From NCBI RefSeq assembly GCF_900177515.1, contig NZ_FXAK01000007.1:1224501-1288500 (forward strand): a stretch of DNA of 64,000 nucleotides, in the 5' to 3' direction. The position numbers and the translations under genes were made by a program. This DNA is from Azospirillum oryzae. Lineage in GTDB: Bacteria > Pseudomonadota > Alphaproteobacteria > Azospirillales > Azospirillaceae. Of this stretch, positions 54,351-63,562 are shown piece by piece. The notes under the pieces were generated by a model that was given only the letters and a program-made list of their open reading frames with translations, had not been told where the DNA came from and did not search any database. Positions within the stretch are counted from its first letter, which is position 1; the number at the start of each line of letters is the position of its first letter.

Positions 54351-54462
54351 GCGCCTTCCGCCTTCCACCTGACCGTCGGGGCCGTTCCGGCCCTGTTCCA
54401 ACGACGGACACCCTAGCCGCTGAGGGGGCGGATTTCCAGCCTTCGCGCAGAACTTCGCCGCC

Positions 54463-54915
54463 TCAGCGGCAGTCGAGCTGCGGCGGGGTCTTCGGGTCGT
54501 CCAGCACGGTGCCGCGGATGTCGGTCGCCAGCGTCAGGGTGCAGCGGCGGACATGGGACGGCAGGTCGGCGGCGAGCGTCGCCTGTGTGTTGCGGTAGCG
54601 GCAGACCAGAAAGATATTCCGCCGCCGCGCGCCGCTGAACTCCCACACCTGCACGATGCTGCGGCCGCGCCGGACCTCGCGGTCGGGGGCCAGAGTGGCG
54701 GGCGCGGTGCTGGTCATCTCGGCGGCGCGGTCGCCCTCGACGATGGTGATGCCGGCGAAGCCGTGGCTGTCGCGGCCGGGGTAGGGCGACCAGCCGCCGG
54801 GGGCGTCGGGCTGCGCCTGGACCGTCAGGCTGGCCGGGCATTGCGGGCCGGCGGCGGCCTCCGCCGGGACAGCGCCGGCCAGCAGGAGTGCTGCGGTAAC
54901 AAAGATGGGACGCAT
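54463..54915 (-). CDS. Secreted STY0301-like protein of unknown function
   Basis: 150 aa from the ATG at 54915. The signal peptide [21 protein letters not shown] is cut near residue 21. The mature protein begins [21 protein letters not shown], resembling the small STY0301 family of periplasmic proteins (from memory). Three Cys (at CPASL, LVCRYRN and LDCR) plus RRCTL give possible disulfides. Function unknown. Divergent from the polysaccharide deacetylase gene with about 126 bp between starts. Confidence 0.65.
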   Translation of the reverse strand: MRPIFVTAALLLAGAVPAEAAAGPQCPASLTVQAQPDAPGGWSPYPGRDSHGFAGITIVEGDRAAEMTSTAPATLAPDREVRRGRSIVQVWEFSGARRRNIFLVCRYRNTQATLAADLPSHVRRCTLTLATDIRGTVLDDPKTPPQLDCR

Positions 54916-55041
54916 CGGGCGGACTCTTCTGCGTGGGCTTGGTCGGGGCGCGCCGTGGGCTTGCCGCCCCAGCCGTTTGCGCCGTTTGGGCGGTTGCGGC
55001 GGCGGCGGCGGGGTGCCACTGTGCGGCGCCCCGGTCGCAGG

Positions 55042-56193
55042 ATGGACATCGTCACCATGGCCCGCAAGGCGCCTTCGAAAGCCCGCAAGACTTCGCTTCC
55101 CCCGTTTCTGTCGAATCCCTTCGTTCTGGCTCTGGCCGCCGTTGCCGCGGTGTTCGCCGTGGCGATGGGCGTCGCCACGCTGACCGGCGGTCGATCCGGC
55201 GGCGGACAGGCGCAGCAGGCGCCGGTGCAGCAGGCCGCGGTGCCGACTATGCCGTCCTCCGCACCGCCCGCACCGCCGCCTTCGCCACCCGCGGTGAAGA
55301 CCGATGCGCCGGCACACGCGGCAGAGGGGCCGGAACATGCGGTTCCGGAAAAACCCGCGCAGGACAAGGCTGAGGCGCGCCCGCCCGCCACTCCTCCAGC
55401 CACTACGGTGGCGATGCTGCCGCCGCCCGCGCCTCCGGCCCAGCCGCCGGTGCAGGCCCCGAGCGGCAATGCCGCGCTGTGGCGCAAGAACGCCTTGCCG
55501 GCCGAGGTGCCGCCGGGCAGGCCGATCATCGCCATCGTCATCGACGACATGGGGCTGGACCGCAAGCGCTCGGCGCGGATGGCCGGGCTGCACGGTCCGC
55601 TGACCCTGTCCTGGCTGCCCTATGCCCGCGACCTGTCGGCCCAATCGAAGGCGGCGCGCGCCAACGGGCATGAGCTGATGCTGCATATGCCGATGGAGCC
55701 CAGCGTGAAGGCCGATCCGGGGCCGAACGCTCTGCTGGTCTCGCTGGACAAGGGCGAGATCGTGAAGCGGTTCCGCGCGGCGCTGGACAGCTTTGACGGT
55801 TATGTCGGGGTGAACAACCATATGGGCAGCCGCTTCACCGCCGACCGGGCGGCGCTGGCCCCGGTGCTGGCGGAGCTTCACCGCCGCGGGCTGCTGTGGC
55901 TCGACAGCCGGACGACGCCCAACAGCGCCGGAATCGGGCTGGCGCGCGAGTTGAAGATGCCCTGGGTCGGCCGCGACATCTTCCTCGACAACGAGGAAAC
56001 GGTGGCGGCGGTGAAGGCCCAGCTGGCGAAGACGGAGCAGGTGGCGAAGCGGCAGGGCTATGCCGTCGCCATCGGCCACCCGCATGATGCGACAATCGAG
56101 GCTCTGGCATCCTGGCTGCCGGACGTGCAAAAGCGTGGCTTCGTTCTTGTCCCGGTCAGCGCGGTGGTGCGGACGCACCATGCCGGCGGCTGA
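55042..56193 (+). CDS. Divergent polysaccharide deacetylase family protein
   Basis: 383 aa from the ATG at 55042; an ATG five codons later is possible. A membrane anchor (about 25-48, FVLALAAVAAVFAVAMGV) is followed by a long Pro/Ala-rich linker (about 55-150). The divergent deacetylase domain has IIAIVIDDMGLD, ELMLHMPMEPS and GVNNHMGSRFTAD with metal-binding-type Asp/His residues, and ends near YAVAIGHPHDATIEAL. It probably acts on a cell-envelope glycan from the inner-membrane surface. Homologues are often beside envC/ctpA, which are not seen here. Confidence 0.85.
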   Translation: MDIVTMARKAPSKARKTSLPPFLSNPFVLALAAVAAVFAVAMGVATLTGGRSGGGQAQQAPVQQAAVPTMPSSAPPAPPPSPPAVKTDAPAHAAEGPEHAVPEKPAQDKAEARPPATPPATTVAMLPPPAPPAQPPVQAPSGNAALWRKNALPAEVPPGRPIIAIVIDDMGLDRKRSARMAGLHGPLTLSWLPYARDLSAQSKAARANGHELMLHMPMEPSVKADPGPNALLVSLDKGEIVKRFRAALDSFDGYVGVNNHMGSRFTADRAALAPVLAELHRRGLLWLDSRTTPNSAGIGLARELKMPWVGRDIFLDNEETVAAVKAQLAKTEQVAKRQGYAVAIGHPHDATIEALASWLPDVQKRGFVLVPVSAVVRTHHAGG

Positions 56194-56214
56194 CCCGACC
56201 AAAAGGGGAGCCCC

Positions 56215-56427
56215 GTGACGATGGCCGATGCGTACAAGGTGGATGGGATGACCTGCGGCGGCTGCGCCCGCTCCGTTTCCAACGCGATCACCAAGGCGGC
56301 GCCCGATGCCGTGGTAACCGTGGACCTCGCCACTGGCACCGTGCTGGTCGATGGCGGGGTGCCGGCCGATGTGGTGCGGCAGGCGGTCGAGGCAGCCGGT
56401 TTCGATTTCGGCGGAGCTGCCGCCTGA
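56215..56427 (+). CDS. Heavy-metal-associated (CopZ-like) metallochaperone domain protein
   Basis: 70 aa from a GTG at 56215 behind GGGGAG. A single HMA domain: YKVDGMTCGGCARSVSNAI has the MxCxxC copper site, followed by VTVDLATGTVLVDGG and VVRQAVEAAGF. It likely carries Cu(I) to a P-type ATPase, but no such ATPase is encoded in the window. It starts 21 bp after the deacetylase gene. Confidence 0.88.
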   Translation: MTMADAYKVDGMTCGGCARSVSNAITKAAPDAVVTVDLATGTVLVDGGVPADVVRQAVEAAGFDFGGAAA

Positions 56428-56517
56428 CCGTTATTTGGTGCGGCGCAACAAAGCCATTTTCATAATGTGGATATTGCGGCATGCTCGGGACGATGCGATC
56501 CGTTCCGCGAGGGTGCG

Positions 56518-56748
56518 ATGCCGCTCTATTCCTATCGCTGCAAGGCCTGCGACCATGGGTTCGAGACCCTGGTGCGCTCCGGTGAGACTCCCGCCTGCCC
56601 ATCCTGTGGCGGCGCCGACCTGACCCGCCAGCTGTCGAACGTGGCGCCGGAGGGAAAGTCCGGCGCCATCGTCCAGTCCGCCCGCCGGATGGCGGCCAAG
56701 GAGGGGCACTTCAGCAACTATTCCCGGTCGGAGCGGCCGAAGGGGTAG
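56518..56748 (+). CDS. FmdB-family zinc-ribbon protein
   Basis: 76 aa from the ATG at 56518 (MPLYSYRCKACDHGFE). Two CxxC knuckles, CKAC (9-12) and CPSC, 30 residues apart, bind one zinc ion, and the first 40 residues match the putative regulatory FmdB/CxxC_CXXC_SSSS family. The C-terminal half (SARRMAAKEGHFSNYSRSERPKG) is basic and polar. A role in regulation or RNA binding is proposed for the family but unproven. Convergent with the hydrolase gene, 7 bp away. Confidence 0.85.
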   Translation: MPLYSYRCKACDHGFETLVRSGETPACPSCGGADLTRQLSNVAPEGKSGAIVQSARRMAAKEGHFSNYSRSERPKG

Positions 56749-56755
56749 GGCCGGC

Positions 56756-57562
56756 TCAAGCCACCTCGGCGGTCACCGACGCGCTGATCCATGCTTCGAC
56801 CCGCTCGGCGGCGGACTGCCAGTCCTGCTCCAGCATCATCGCGTGGCCCATGCCCGGCATGAACTCCGGCCGGGTGCCCAGCGCCGCGGCGGTAGCGACC
56901 ACCTCCGCGCGGGGGAACAGCAGGTCTTCCTCCGCACCCATCACCAGCATCGGCAGGTCTCGCGGCGGCAGGACGGGGAAGGGAATCCAGCCGCCGATGT
57001 CCAGCAGGACGCGGCGCGATTCCTCCTGCAGGTAGCTCTCGTACTTGGCGGCTTCGGCGCGCGGCATCTTGTCGGAGAACATGGCGCGGCGGATGGCGTC
57101 GGGGTCGATCGCCTTCTCGCCGAAGGTCATCAGCATCGACATCTGCTGGAACACATAGGGCGAGCGCCAGGCCAGCCCCATGGTGGAGGACAGCAGGCCG
57201 TAGGGCGGGGCGGACGCCATCAGCACGCCGGCGGGAAACCGGCGCTTCGCCAGCGCGCGCTGCACCACCATGCCGCCCATGGAATGGCCGATCAGCACCG
57301 GCGGGGATGAGAGGCGGTCCGCCGCCTCCAGCACGTCGTCGACGTAATCGGCGATGCCGAAATCATGCAACCGGTCGCGGCCCTCGCTGTTGCCATGGCC
57401 GCGCAGCGAGACGGCATGGGCATCCCACCCGCGCGACGCGAACCAGGGCAGGAACTTGGCATCCCAGATCCAGGCGCCGCTGAAGGCGCCATGGACGAAC
57501 AGAAGCGGCGGCATCTTGGAAGTCCCGGCGGGACGGCGGCTGATGATCTCCAGGGTCGACAT
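56756..57562 (-). CDS. Alpha/beta-hydrolase fold protein
   Basis: 268 aa from the ATG at 57562 (MSTLEIISRRPAG). PLLFVHGAFSGAWIWD gives the oxyanion HG motif, LIGHSMGGMVVQ the nucleophile Ser (about residue 97), LVMGAEEDLLFP the acid region and MPGMGHAMMLEQDW the catalytic His. A lid-like helical insert lies at about 115-185. The substrate is not predictable. Divergent from the cupin gene across 167 bp with no clear operator. Confidence 0.85.
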   Translation of the reverse strand: MSTLEIISRRPAGTSKMPPLLFVHGAFSGAWIWDAKFLPWFASRGWDAHAVSLRGHGNSEGRDRLHDFGIADYVDDVLEAADRLSSPPVLIGHSMGGMVVQRALAKRRFPAGVLMASAPPYGLLSSTMGLAWRSPYVFQQMSMLMTFGEKAIDPDAIRRAMFSDKMPRAEAAKYESYLQEESRRVLLDIGGWIPFPVLPPRDLPMLVMGAEEDLLFPRAEVVATAAALGTRPEFMPGMGHAMMLEQDWQSAAERVEAWISASVTAEVA

Positions 57563-57729
57563 CGCATCGCAGGTTGTTGTTTTGCGCTGCAATAAGCATG
57601 GTGGGCGAATGGGCTCCTGTCCAGCCGCGGGGGCGGCAACCCTGCCCTGTCAGGGGACTTGGCACCATTTGACGCCGCCGGTGCGGTTTGCGACAGTCCG
57701 GACCCGCACTGCAGAACCGGAGAGCGCCC

Positions 57730-58191
57730 ATGCCGAATCCACCGGTCCTTGATCCCGCGACGCTGACCGCCGAAACCGGCGCCACCGACTATCCGCAGCC
57801 GTTCCGGGCGCAGGTCGCCGGGCGGCACCGGGTGGTGCTGGGCGATCCGCTGGGCCTCAGCAATTTCGGCGTCAACCTGACCCGGCTGGCGCCCGGCGCC
57901 TCGTCGGCCCTGCGCCACTGGCACAGCAAACAGGACGAGTTCGTCTATGTGGTGGAGGGAGAGCTGACGCTGGTGACCGATGCCGGCGAGACGCTGCTGA
58001 CCGCCGGCATGTGCGCCGGCTTCCCGCATGGCGTCGCCGACGGGCACCGGCTGATCAACCGCAGCGACCGCCCGGCCAGCTATCTGGAGGTCGGCGACCG
58101 CAGCGCCGGCGACGAGATCGACTATTCCGACGAGGACATGGTCTGGCGCGATGGCGCCTATCGGCACCGCGACGGGACCGATTGGGAATGA
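57730..58191 (+). CDS. Cupin-domain protein
   Basis: 153 aa from the ATG at 57730. Single conserved beta barrel: cupin motif 1 reads RHWHSKQDEFVYVVEGELTL (His, His, Glu pattern G(X)5HXH-like), and motif 2 is AGFPHGVADGHRLINRS with the last His. RNPPVL-type N-terminus and a DRSAGDEIDYSDEDM tail with WRDGAYRHRDG are typical of an uncharacterised bacterial cupin family. A metal site is likely; the reaction is unknown. The adjoining cobU begins 11 bp later, so it may share the cobalamin-gene transcript. Confidence 0.85.
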   Translation: MPNPPVLDPATLTAETGATDYPQPFRAQVAGRHRVVLGDPLGLSNFGVNLTRLAPGASSALRHWHSKQDEFVYVVEGELTLVTDAGETLLTAGMCAGFPHGVADGHRLINRSDRPASYLEVGDRSAGDEIDYSDEDMVWRDGAYRHRDGTDWE

Positions 58192-58202
58192 CGGTTGGGG
58201 GA

Positions 58203-58727
58203 ATGAGCGCCGACCTGACGCTGGTGCTGGGTGGCGCGCGGTCGGGCAAGAGCCGCTATGCCGAGGAGCTGGTGACGGCGCTGGGCGGCCCGCGCGTCTA
58301 TATCGCGACCTCGGAAGTGTGGGACGCGGAGATGGCGGAGCGGGTGGCGAAGCATCGCGACGACCGTGGCCCCGGCTGGACGACGGTGGAGGAACCGCGC
58401 GACCTGACCGGGGTCCTGCGTGCCCATGCCGCCGAGGGCACCGGCATTCTTGTCGATTGCCTGACCCTGTGGCTGACCAACCTGATGATGGCGGAGGCCG
58501 ATGTCGCGGCGGAGAGCGCGGCGCTGGTGGAGCTTCTGGCGACGCTGCCGGGCCGGGTGGTCCTGGTCTCCAACGAGGTCGGGATGGGCATCGTGCCCGA
58601 CAACGCGCTGGCCCGCCGCTTCCGCGACCATGCCGGCCGCCTGCACCAATCCATCGCGGCCGTGGCGCCGCGCGTCGTGCTGACCGTCGCCGGTCTGCCG
58701 ATGTTCGTGAAGGGAACTCCCGTATGA
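58203..58727 (+). CDS. cobU: Adenosylcobinamide kinase/adenosylcobinamide-phosphate guanylyltransferase
   Basis: 174 aa from the ATG at 58203; an in-frame ATG at 58188 overlapping the cupin stop is possible. P-loop VLGGARSGKSRYAEEL at the N-terminus, VYIATSEVWDAEM, HRDDRGPGWTTVEEP with the guanylylated-His region, VDCLTLWLTNLM and VSNEVGMGIVP are family signatures (CobP/CobU). It acts in nucleotide-loop assembly of cobalamin. Overlaps cobO by four bases (ATGA). Confidence 0.95.
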   Translation: MSADLTLVLGGARSGKSRYAEELVTALGGPRVYIATSEVWDAEMAERVAKHRDDRGPGWTTVEEPRDLTGVLRAHAAEGTGILVDCLTLWLTNLMMAEADVAAESAALVELLATLPGRVVLVSNEVGMGIVPDNALARRFRDHAGRLHQSIAAVAPRVVLTVAGLPMFVKGTPV

Positions 58728-59335
58728 CCGACTCCGATGAGATCAACCGCCGCCACGCCGAGAAGATGAAGCGGCGCAAGGCGCTGCAGGAGCGGGCGCT
58801 CGCCTCCAAGACGGTGGAGAAGGGCCTGCTGATGGTCCACACCGGCAAGGGCAAGGGCAAGTCCACCGCCGCCTTCGGCCTGATGATGCGTGCGGTCGGC
58901 CACGGCATGCGGGTGGGCATGGTGCAGTTCGTCAAGGGCGCCTGGTCGACCGGCGAGACAGTGGCGCTGGAGCGATTCGAGGATCTGGTCGACTTCCACA
59001 CGATGGGCGAGGGCTTCACTTGGGACACCCAGGACCGCGCCCGCGACATCGCCGCCGCCGAAGCCGCCTGGGCTAAGGCCAAGGAACTGATGGCCGACCC
59101 GCGTTACCGCCTGATCGTGCTGGACGAACTGAACATCGTGCTGCGCATGGACTATCTGCCGCTGGACGAGGTGCTGGCGACGCTGGCCGCCCGCCGGCCG
59201 GATCTGCATGTCTGCATCACCGGCCGCAATGCCAAGCCGGAGCTGATCGCCGCCGCCGACCTCGTCACCGAGATGACGCTGGTCAAGCACCCGTTCGAGG
59301 CCGGGGTGAAGGCCCAGGCCGGTATCGAGTTCTGA
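58724..59335 (+). CDS. cobO: Corrinoid adenosyltransferase
   Basis: 203 aa from the ATG at 58724. CobA/BtuR-type: P-loop VHTGKGKGKSTAAFGL, VGMVQFVKGAWSTGE, and the conserved LIVLDELNIVLRMDYL and ITGRNAKPELIAAADLVTEM. It transfers the adenosyl group of ATP to cob(I)alamin or corrinoid intermediates. It sits between cobU (4-bp overlap) and cobQ (3-bp gap), so one operon is certain in practice. Confidence 0.95.
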   Translation: MTDSDEINRRHAEKMKRRKALQERALASKTVEKGLLMVHTGKGKGKSTAAFGLMMRAVGHGMRVGMVQFVKGAWSTGETVALERFEDLVDFHTMGEGFTWDTQDRARDIAAAEAAWAKAKELMADPRYRLIVLDELNIVLRMDYLPLDEVLATLAARRPDLHVCITGRNAKPELIAAADLVTEMTLVKHPFEAGVKAQAGIEF

Positions 59336-59338
59336 GCC

Positions 59339-60820
59339 ATGCAGTCTCGGGCCATGCGATCACGGGCGATCATGCTGCAGGGCACCGGCTCCGACGTCGG
59401 CAAGTCGCTGCTGGTGGCCGGGCTGTGCCGGGCGCTGGTGCGGCGCGGGCTGACCGTCCGGCCGTTCAAGCCGCAGAACATGTCGAACAATGCGGCGGTG
59501 ACGGCGGACGGCGGCGAGATCGGCCGTGCCCAGGCACTGCAGGCGCGGGCCTGCGGCGTGGCGCCCAGCGTCCACATGAACCCGGTGCTGCTGAAGCCGC
59601 AGTCCGACGTCGGGTCCCAGGTGGTGGTGCGCGGCGTGGTGGTTGGCACCGCGCGGGCCGCCGACTATCAGGCGCGCAAGCGCGAACTTCTGGGCACCGT
59701 GCTGGACAGTTTCGAGCGGCTGCGGGCCGAGGCCGACATCGTGGTGGTCGAAGGCGCCGGCAGCCCGGCGGAGGTCAATCTGCGGGCCGGCGACATCGCC
59801 AACATGGGCTTCGCCACCGCCGCCGACGTGCCGGTCCTGCTGGTCGGCGACATCGACCGCGGCGGCGTGATCGCCAGTCTGGTCGGCACCCACGCACTTC
59901 TACCGAAATCTGAACAGGAGCGGATCAAAGGCTTTCTCATCAACAAGTTCCGCGGCGATGTTCGCCTGTTCGATGAAGGATTGCGGATCATCGAGAGCCA
60001 CACCGGATGGCGTGGATTCGGCGTGGTGCCCTGGCTGCACGAGGCGGCGACCCTGCCGGCGGAGGATGCGGTGGCGCTGGACCGGCCACGGATATCCGGC
60101 AACGGGGCGCTGCGCGTGGCGGTGCCGATGCTGCCGCACATCGCCAACTTCGACGATTTCGATCCGCTGGCGCAGGAACCGGGTGTGGCTCTGACCATGG
60201 TCCGTGCGGGCCAGCCGCTGCCGGGCGACGCCGATCTGGTGATCCTGCCCGGCACCAAGACGACGATTGCCGACCTCGCCTTCCTGCGGGCGCAGGGCTG
60301 GGACATCGATCTGCTGGCCCATTGGCGGCGCGGCGGGCGCGTGCTGGGCATCTGCGGTGGCTATCAGATGCTGGGCCGGGGCATCGCCGATCCGGACGGC
60401 ATCGAGGGACCGCCGGGCGAGGCCACGGGGCTGGGCCTGCTGGATGTCGAGACGGTGCTGAAGGGGCCGAAGGTGCTGGAGGAGGCTCGCGGCACGGAGC
60501 GCCGCACCGGCGCGGCGGTTGCGGGGTACGAGATGCACATGGGGCGCACCGAAGGGCCGGACCGGGCGCGGCCGATGCTGGAACTGGCGGGCGGTGTGAC
60601 GGACGGCGCGGAGTCGGCGGACGGGCGGGTGGCCGGCTGCTATCTGCACGGGCTGTTCGGCGCCGACGGTTTCCGTGCGGCCTATCTGCGCCGGCTGGGC
60701 GGCGACGGGTCGGAACTGGCCTATGGCGTGGCGGTGGAGCGGGCGCTGGACGCCGTTGCCGACCGGCTGGAGTCGACGGTCGATGTCGATGGGCTGCTTG
60801 CGCTGGCCGAGGGGGCTTAG
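59339..60820 (+). CDS. cobQ: Cobyric acid synthase
   Basis: 493 aa. The first ATG (59339) is used, but an ATG five codons later is equally possible. The N-terminal dethiobiotin-synthetase-like ATPase has [19 protein letters not shown] and [10 protein letters not shown]. The C-terminal class I-like amidotransferase has [12 protein letters not shown] with nucleophilic Cys and GCYLHGLFG with catalytic His. It amidates four carboxylates of adenosylcobyrinic diamide. Last gene of the operon; a perfect hairpin follows. No cobalamin riboswitch was seen upstream of the operon. Confidence 0.95.
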   Translation: MQSRAMRSRAIMLQGTGSDVGKSLLVAGLCRALVRRGLTVRPFKPQNMSNNAAVTADGGEIGRAQALQARACGVAPSVHMNPVLLKPQSDVGSQVVVRGVVVGTARAADYQARKRELLGTVLDSFERLRAEADIVVVEGAGSPAEVNLRAGDIANMGFATAADVPVLLVGDIDRGGVIASLVGTHALLPKSEQERIKGFLINKFRGDVRLFDEGLRIIESHTGWRGFGVVPWLHEAATLPAEDAVALDRPRISGNGALRVAVPMLPHIANFDDFDPLAQEPGVALTMVRAGQPLPGDADLVILPGTKTTIADLAFLRAQGWDIDLLAHWRRGGRVLGICGGYQMLGRGIADPDGIEGPPGEATGLGLLDVETVLKGPKVLEEARGTERRTGAAVAGYEMHMGRTEGPDRARPMLELAGGVTDGAESADGRVAGCYLHGLFGADGFRAAYLRRLGGDGSELAYGVAVERALDAVADRLESTVDVDGLLALAEGA

Positions 60821-60843
60821 CGGTTCGGCCAGGAAGACTGACT

Positions 60844-60866
60844 GGGCGGCGGAGTGTCGCCGCCCT
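60844..60866. terminator. Hairpin between convergent cobQ and acetyltransferase genes
   Basis: Perfect 8-bp stem GGGCGGCG (60844-60851) and CGCCGCCC (60858-60865) with loop GAGTGT, then TCTCT. It lies 24 bp after the cobQ stop and just before the stop of the convergent gene. Confidence 0.75.
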
Positions 60867-60873
60867 CTCTGAG

Positions 60874-61491
60874 TTAGCGGGCGAGCGGGATATGGTCGCC
60901 GGCGCTGCGCGGTAGCACGCCGTCCAGGCGCGGATCGCGGACCTCGCGGGCGACATGGCGGGTGGGCACGAAACCCATGCTCTGGTAGAGCGGCAGCGCC
61001 TTCGGATGGTCGAAGGTGCAGGTGTTGACGACCAGCTTCGTCGCACCGCCGTCCCACGCCTTGCGGATGATGGTGTCGAGCAGCCAGGGGCCGAGCTTGT
61101 GGCCGATGAAATCCGGAATCAGGCCGAAATAGGAAAGATCGGTTTCCTGCGTCCGCCGGTCCAACTCGCCATAGCCGGCGGGCGTGCCGTCGACATACAG
61201 CACCCAGACCTCCACCAGCGGATCGTGAATCGAGCGCTCCAGCTCCTTGCGCGGCATCCGGCGGCGTTCGTGCCATAGCCAGGGTTCGCCGACCGTGTCG
61301 TACAGGTAGCGGTAGAAGGACCAGGTCGGCGGGTTGGCCCGGACCAGGGAGAGGTTGCCGGCCGGCTGGCGCACGGGCGCGTGGGTCGGCGGCGCCGTCA
61401 TCTCCAGATAGGTGACGATTACCGGCAGATGGCCCGGCCGGCTGGCGGCGGGTACGGTGGGACGGGTCAGGGAGAAGGGTTGGTCAGCCAT
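60874..61491 (-). CDS. GNAT-family N-acetyltransferase
   Basis: 205 aa from the ATG at 61491, which overlaps the upstream acetyltransferase gene by 25 bp; an ATG at 61401 would give 175 aa but would drop the TYLEM segment. GNAT motifs: DLSYFGLIPDFIGHKLGPWLLDTIIRKAW (in part; acetyl-CoA loop at FIGHKLG) and VVNTCTFDHPKALPLYQSMGFVP. VLYVDGTPAGYGELDRR is the preceding strand. Acceptor unknown. Confidence 0.85.
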   Translation of the reverse strand: MADQPFSLTRPTVPAASRPGHLPVIVTYLEMTAPPTHAPVRQPAGNLSLVRANPPTWSFYRYLYDTVGEPWLWHERRRMPRKELERSIHDPLVEVWVLYVDGTPAGYGELDRRTQETDLSYFGLIPDFIGHKLGPWLLDTIIRKAWDGGATKLVVNTCTFDHPKALPLYQSMGFVPTRHVAREVRDPRLDGVLPRSAGDHIPLAR

Positions 61492-61901
61492 TTCTGCATC
61501 ATCGTGACGGGCGATCTGGCATAGCCCAGCCTCTCGTAGAAGGCCAGCACCCGTTGGTTGGTCTCACGGACGAGCAACTGGACCTTCGGCATGCCGGCGC
61601 CAGCCAGCCAGCCTTCGGCCTCCGCCACCATGCGCCGGCCGAGCCCCTGTCCCTGCCGAGTTGGGTCGACGGCGACGTAATAGATCCAGCCGCGATGGCC
61701 ATCCTGCCCGACCATGGCGGTGGCGACGAGGAGCCCGTCGGCCACGGCGGCAAGCACCATCGAACTGGTCTTCGACAGCGCCAGCGCGAAATCGGCCGCC
61801 GGGTCGTTCCACGGCACCACCAGCCCGCAGGCGGTCCACAGCGCAACGACGGCGTCGCGGTCGTCCGCCGTGCAGGGCCTGACGGTGACGGCTTCGGTCA
61901 C
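61467..61901 (-). CDS. ypeA: GNAT acetyltransferase, YpeA type
   Basis: 144 aa from a GTG at 61901 that overlaps the sseA stop (GTGA). The order of landmarks, ALWTACGLVVPWNDP, GQDGHRGWIYYVAVDPTRQGQG and KVQLLVRETNQRVLAFYERLGY, closely follows E. coli YpeA (about 141 aa). The acetyl-CoA loop is RQGQGLG. The substrate of YpeA is not established. sseA, ypeA and the next GNAT gene overlap in series and are probably co-translated. Confidence 0.88.
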   Translation of the reverse strand: MTEAVTVRPCTADDRDAVVALWTACGLVVPWNDPAADFALALSKTSSMVLAAVADGLLVATAMVGQDGHRGWIYYVAVDPTRQGQGLGRRMVAEAEGWLAGAGMPKVQLLVRETNQRVLAFYERLGYARSPVTMMQKWLTNPSP

Positions 61902-62785
61902 GATTGCCGGGGTCCCGTTTCCAGCGGCAGATCCTCGCGCAGGCCCCACTCCGCCCAGGATCCGTCATAGATCGCCACGTCCCGCTTGCCGGCGCTGGCG
62001 AGGCCGAGCGCGATGACGCAGGCGGTGATGCCGCTGCCGCAGGAGGCGACGACCGGCCGGTCGAGATCCAGTCCGGCGGCGCGTGCCTTCTCCGCGATGA
62101 CATCCGGCGGCAGCAGGGTCTTGGACTCGGCGTCGATCAGGTCGCTGTGGGGCAGGTTGAAGCTGCCGGGAATGCGTCCGCTGCGCCGGCCGGGCCAGGG
62201 CTCCGCCACCGCGCCTTCGAAGCGGGGCTGGGCACGGGCGTCGGTCACCTGATCGGCCCGCGCGTCGATGTTGGCGAGCACCTGATCGGCGCTGCGGATC
62301 AGCTCCGGCCGCTTGCGTGCGGTGAAGGCCGTCGGGTGGACCGGGGCGGCCTCACCCGATTCGGTCGGGCGACCCTCGGCCAGCCACTTCGGCAGTCCGC
62401 CGTCGAGCACCGCCACGCGGTCGAAGCCGAACAGGCGGAACAGCCACCAGACGCGCGCCGCCGCGGTGGCCATGCCGGCGGCGTCATAGACCACCACCGT
62501 GTCGCCGTCGCCGATGCCGAGCGCGCCGATCTTCGCGGCGAAGGTCGCCTCATCGGGGGCCATGTGGGGCAGGGGGGCGGTGTCCGGGGCCGCCACCTCG
62601 TCGACGTCGCACAGCCGGGCGCCGGGGATGTGGCAGGTGGCGAAGTCCGCCCGGATGTCGCGCTTCAGGGCCGGCATGTGCCAGGACCCGTCGAGAACCT
62701 TAAGGCCGGGCCTTCCGAGATTGTGGGCCAGCCAGTCGGTGGAGACGACGGGGCCGGTCAGCGGATCCACGGTGCTGTCGCTCAT
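61898..62785 (-). CDS. sseA: 3-mercaptopyruvate sulfurtransferase
   Basis: 295 aa, two rhodanese domains. The catalytic loop in the C-terminal domain is CGSGITA, the CG-SG-[IV]-T-A signature that separates mercaptopyruvate sulfurtransferases from thiosulfate rhodaneses; the inactive N-terminal domain has VVVYDAAGMATAARVWW. WLAHNLGRPGLKVLDGSW and IPGARLCDVDEV are typical. It transfers sulfur from 3-mercaptopyruvate to thiols or cyanide. Its neighbourhood with cysK and alaX places it in a sulfur/amino-acid context. Confidence 0.93.
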   Translation of the reverse strand: MSDSTVDPLTGPVVSTDWLAHNLGRPGLKVLDGSWHMPALKRDIRADFATCHIPGARLCDVDEVAAPDTAPLPHMAPDEATFAAKIGALGIGDGDTVVVYDAAGMATAAARVWWLFRLFGFDRVAVLDGGLPKWLAEGRPTESGEAAPVHPTAFTARKRPELIRSADQVLANIDARADQVTDARAQPRFEGAVAEPWPGRRSGRIPGSFNLPHSDLIDAESKTLLPPDVIAEKARAAGLDLDRPVVASCGSGITACVIALGLASAGKRDVAIYDGSWAEWGLREDLPLETGPRQS

Positions 62786-62837
62786 TCTGCGCGTCCTTGA
62801 AAAGGAATCTTTCGGGCGGAAGATCGGGGTGACGGGT

Positions 62838-63545
62838 TCAGTCCTTCAGCGCGATAACGACGCGCCGGTTCTGCTTGCCCTTGTTTTCGATCTTCGTCAC
62901 CTCGATTCCGCCGATTTCGCCGGTGCGGGCGACATGGGTGCCGCCGCAGGGCTGCAGATCGACGCCCTCGACATTCAGCAGGCGCACCCGGCCGCTGCCG
63001 GTCGGCGGCTTCACCGACATGGTGCGGACCAACTCCGGCTGCGCCGCCATCTCCTCGTCGGAGATCCAGCGGGTGCCGACCGGCGTGTCGGCGGCGATCA
63101 GCCGGTTCACCGCCTCGGCAATGGCATCCTTGTCGAGGGCTTCGGCCGGGACGTTGAAGTCGAGCCGGCTTTTGTCCGCCCCGATCTGCCCGCCGGTGAC
63201 CGATCCCGGCACCACCGCGCACAGCAGGTGCAGGGCGGTGTGCATGCGCATGTGGCGATAGCGGCGGTCCCAGTCGATCTCCGCCTCCACCGCGGTGCCG
63301 GGGGCGGGCAGCTCCTGCCCGTCCTCCGGCACATGGATGACGTCGTCGGGGCCGCCGTCGCCCTTCACCGTGTCCTTGATGCGGACTTCGAACCCGTCGA
63401 AGCGCAGCACCCCGCTGTCGCCCGGTTGGCCGCCGCCGGTCGGATAAAAGACGGTGCGGTCGAGCCGGATGCCGCGGTCGTCCACCGCCGTGACGGTGGC
63501 GACGCAGTTTCGGGCGTAGGCGTCCTCGCGGAATAGCGCGTCCAT
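62838..63545 (-). CDS. alaX: Alanyl-tRNA editing protein AlaX
   Basis: 235 aa trans-editing enzyme. VFYPTGGGQPGDSG is the glycine-rich motif, HMRMHTALHLL supplies the HxxxH zinc ligands, and LQPCGGTHVARTGEIG supplies the Cys and His that complete the site. VTKIENKGKQNRR ends the domain. It removes Ser or Gly mischarged on tRNA-Ala. It lies between cysK (17-bp gap upstream) and sseA (52-bp gap downstream), all on the minus strand. Confidence 0.93.
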   Translation of the reverse strand: MDALFREDAYARNCVATVTAVDDRGIRLDRTVFYPTGGGQPGDSGVLRFDGFEVRIKDTVKGDGGPDDVIHVPEDGQELPAPGTAVEAEIDWDRRYRHMRMHTALHLLCAVVPGSVTGGQIGADKSRLDFNVPAEALDKDAIAEAVNRLIAADTPVGTRWISDEEMAAQPELVRTMSVKPPTGSGRVRLLNVEGVDLQPCGGTHVARTGEIGGIEVTKIENKGKQNRRVVIALKD

Positions 63546-63562
63546 ATCCCCCTCGAGAAGAA

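Noticed and set aside
57563..57729. Cobalamin riboswitch before the cob genes
   Set aside because: The region was read for a B12-box-like sequence and none was found. The cupin gene also lies between this region and cobU.
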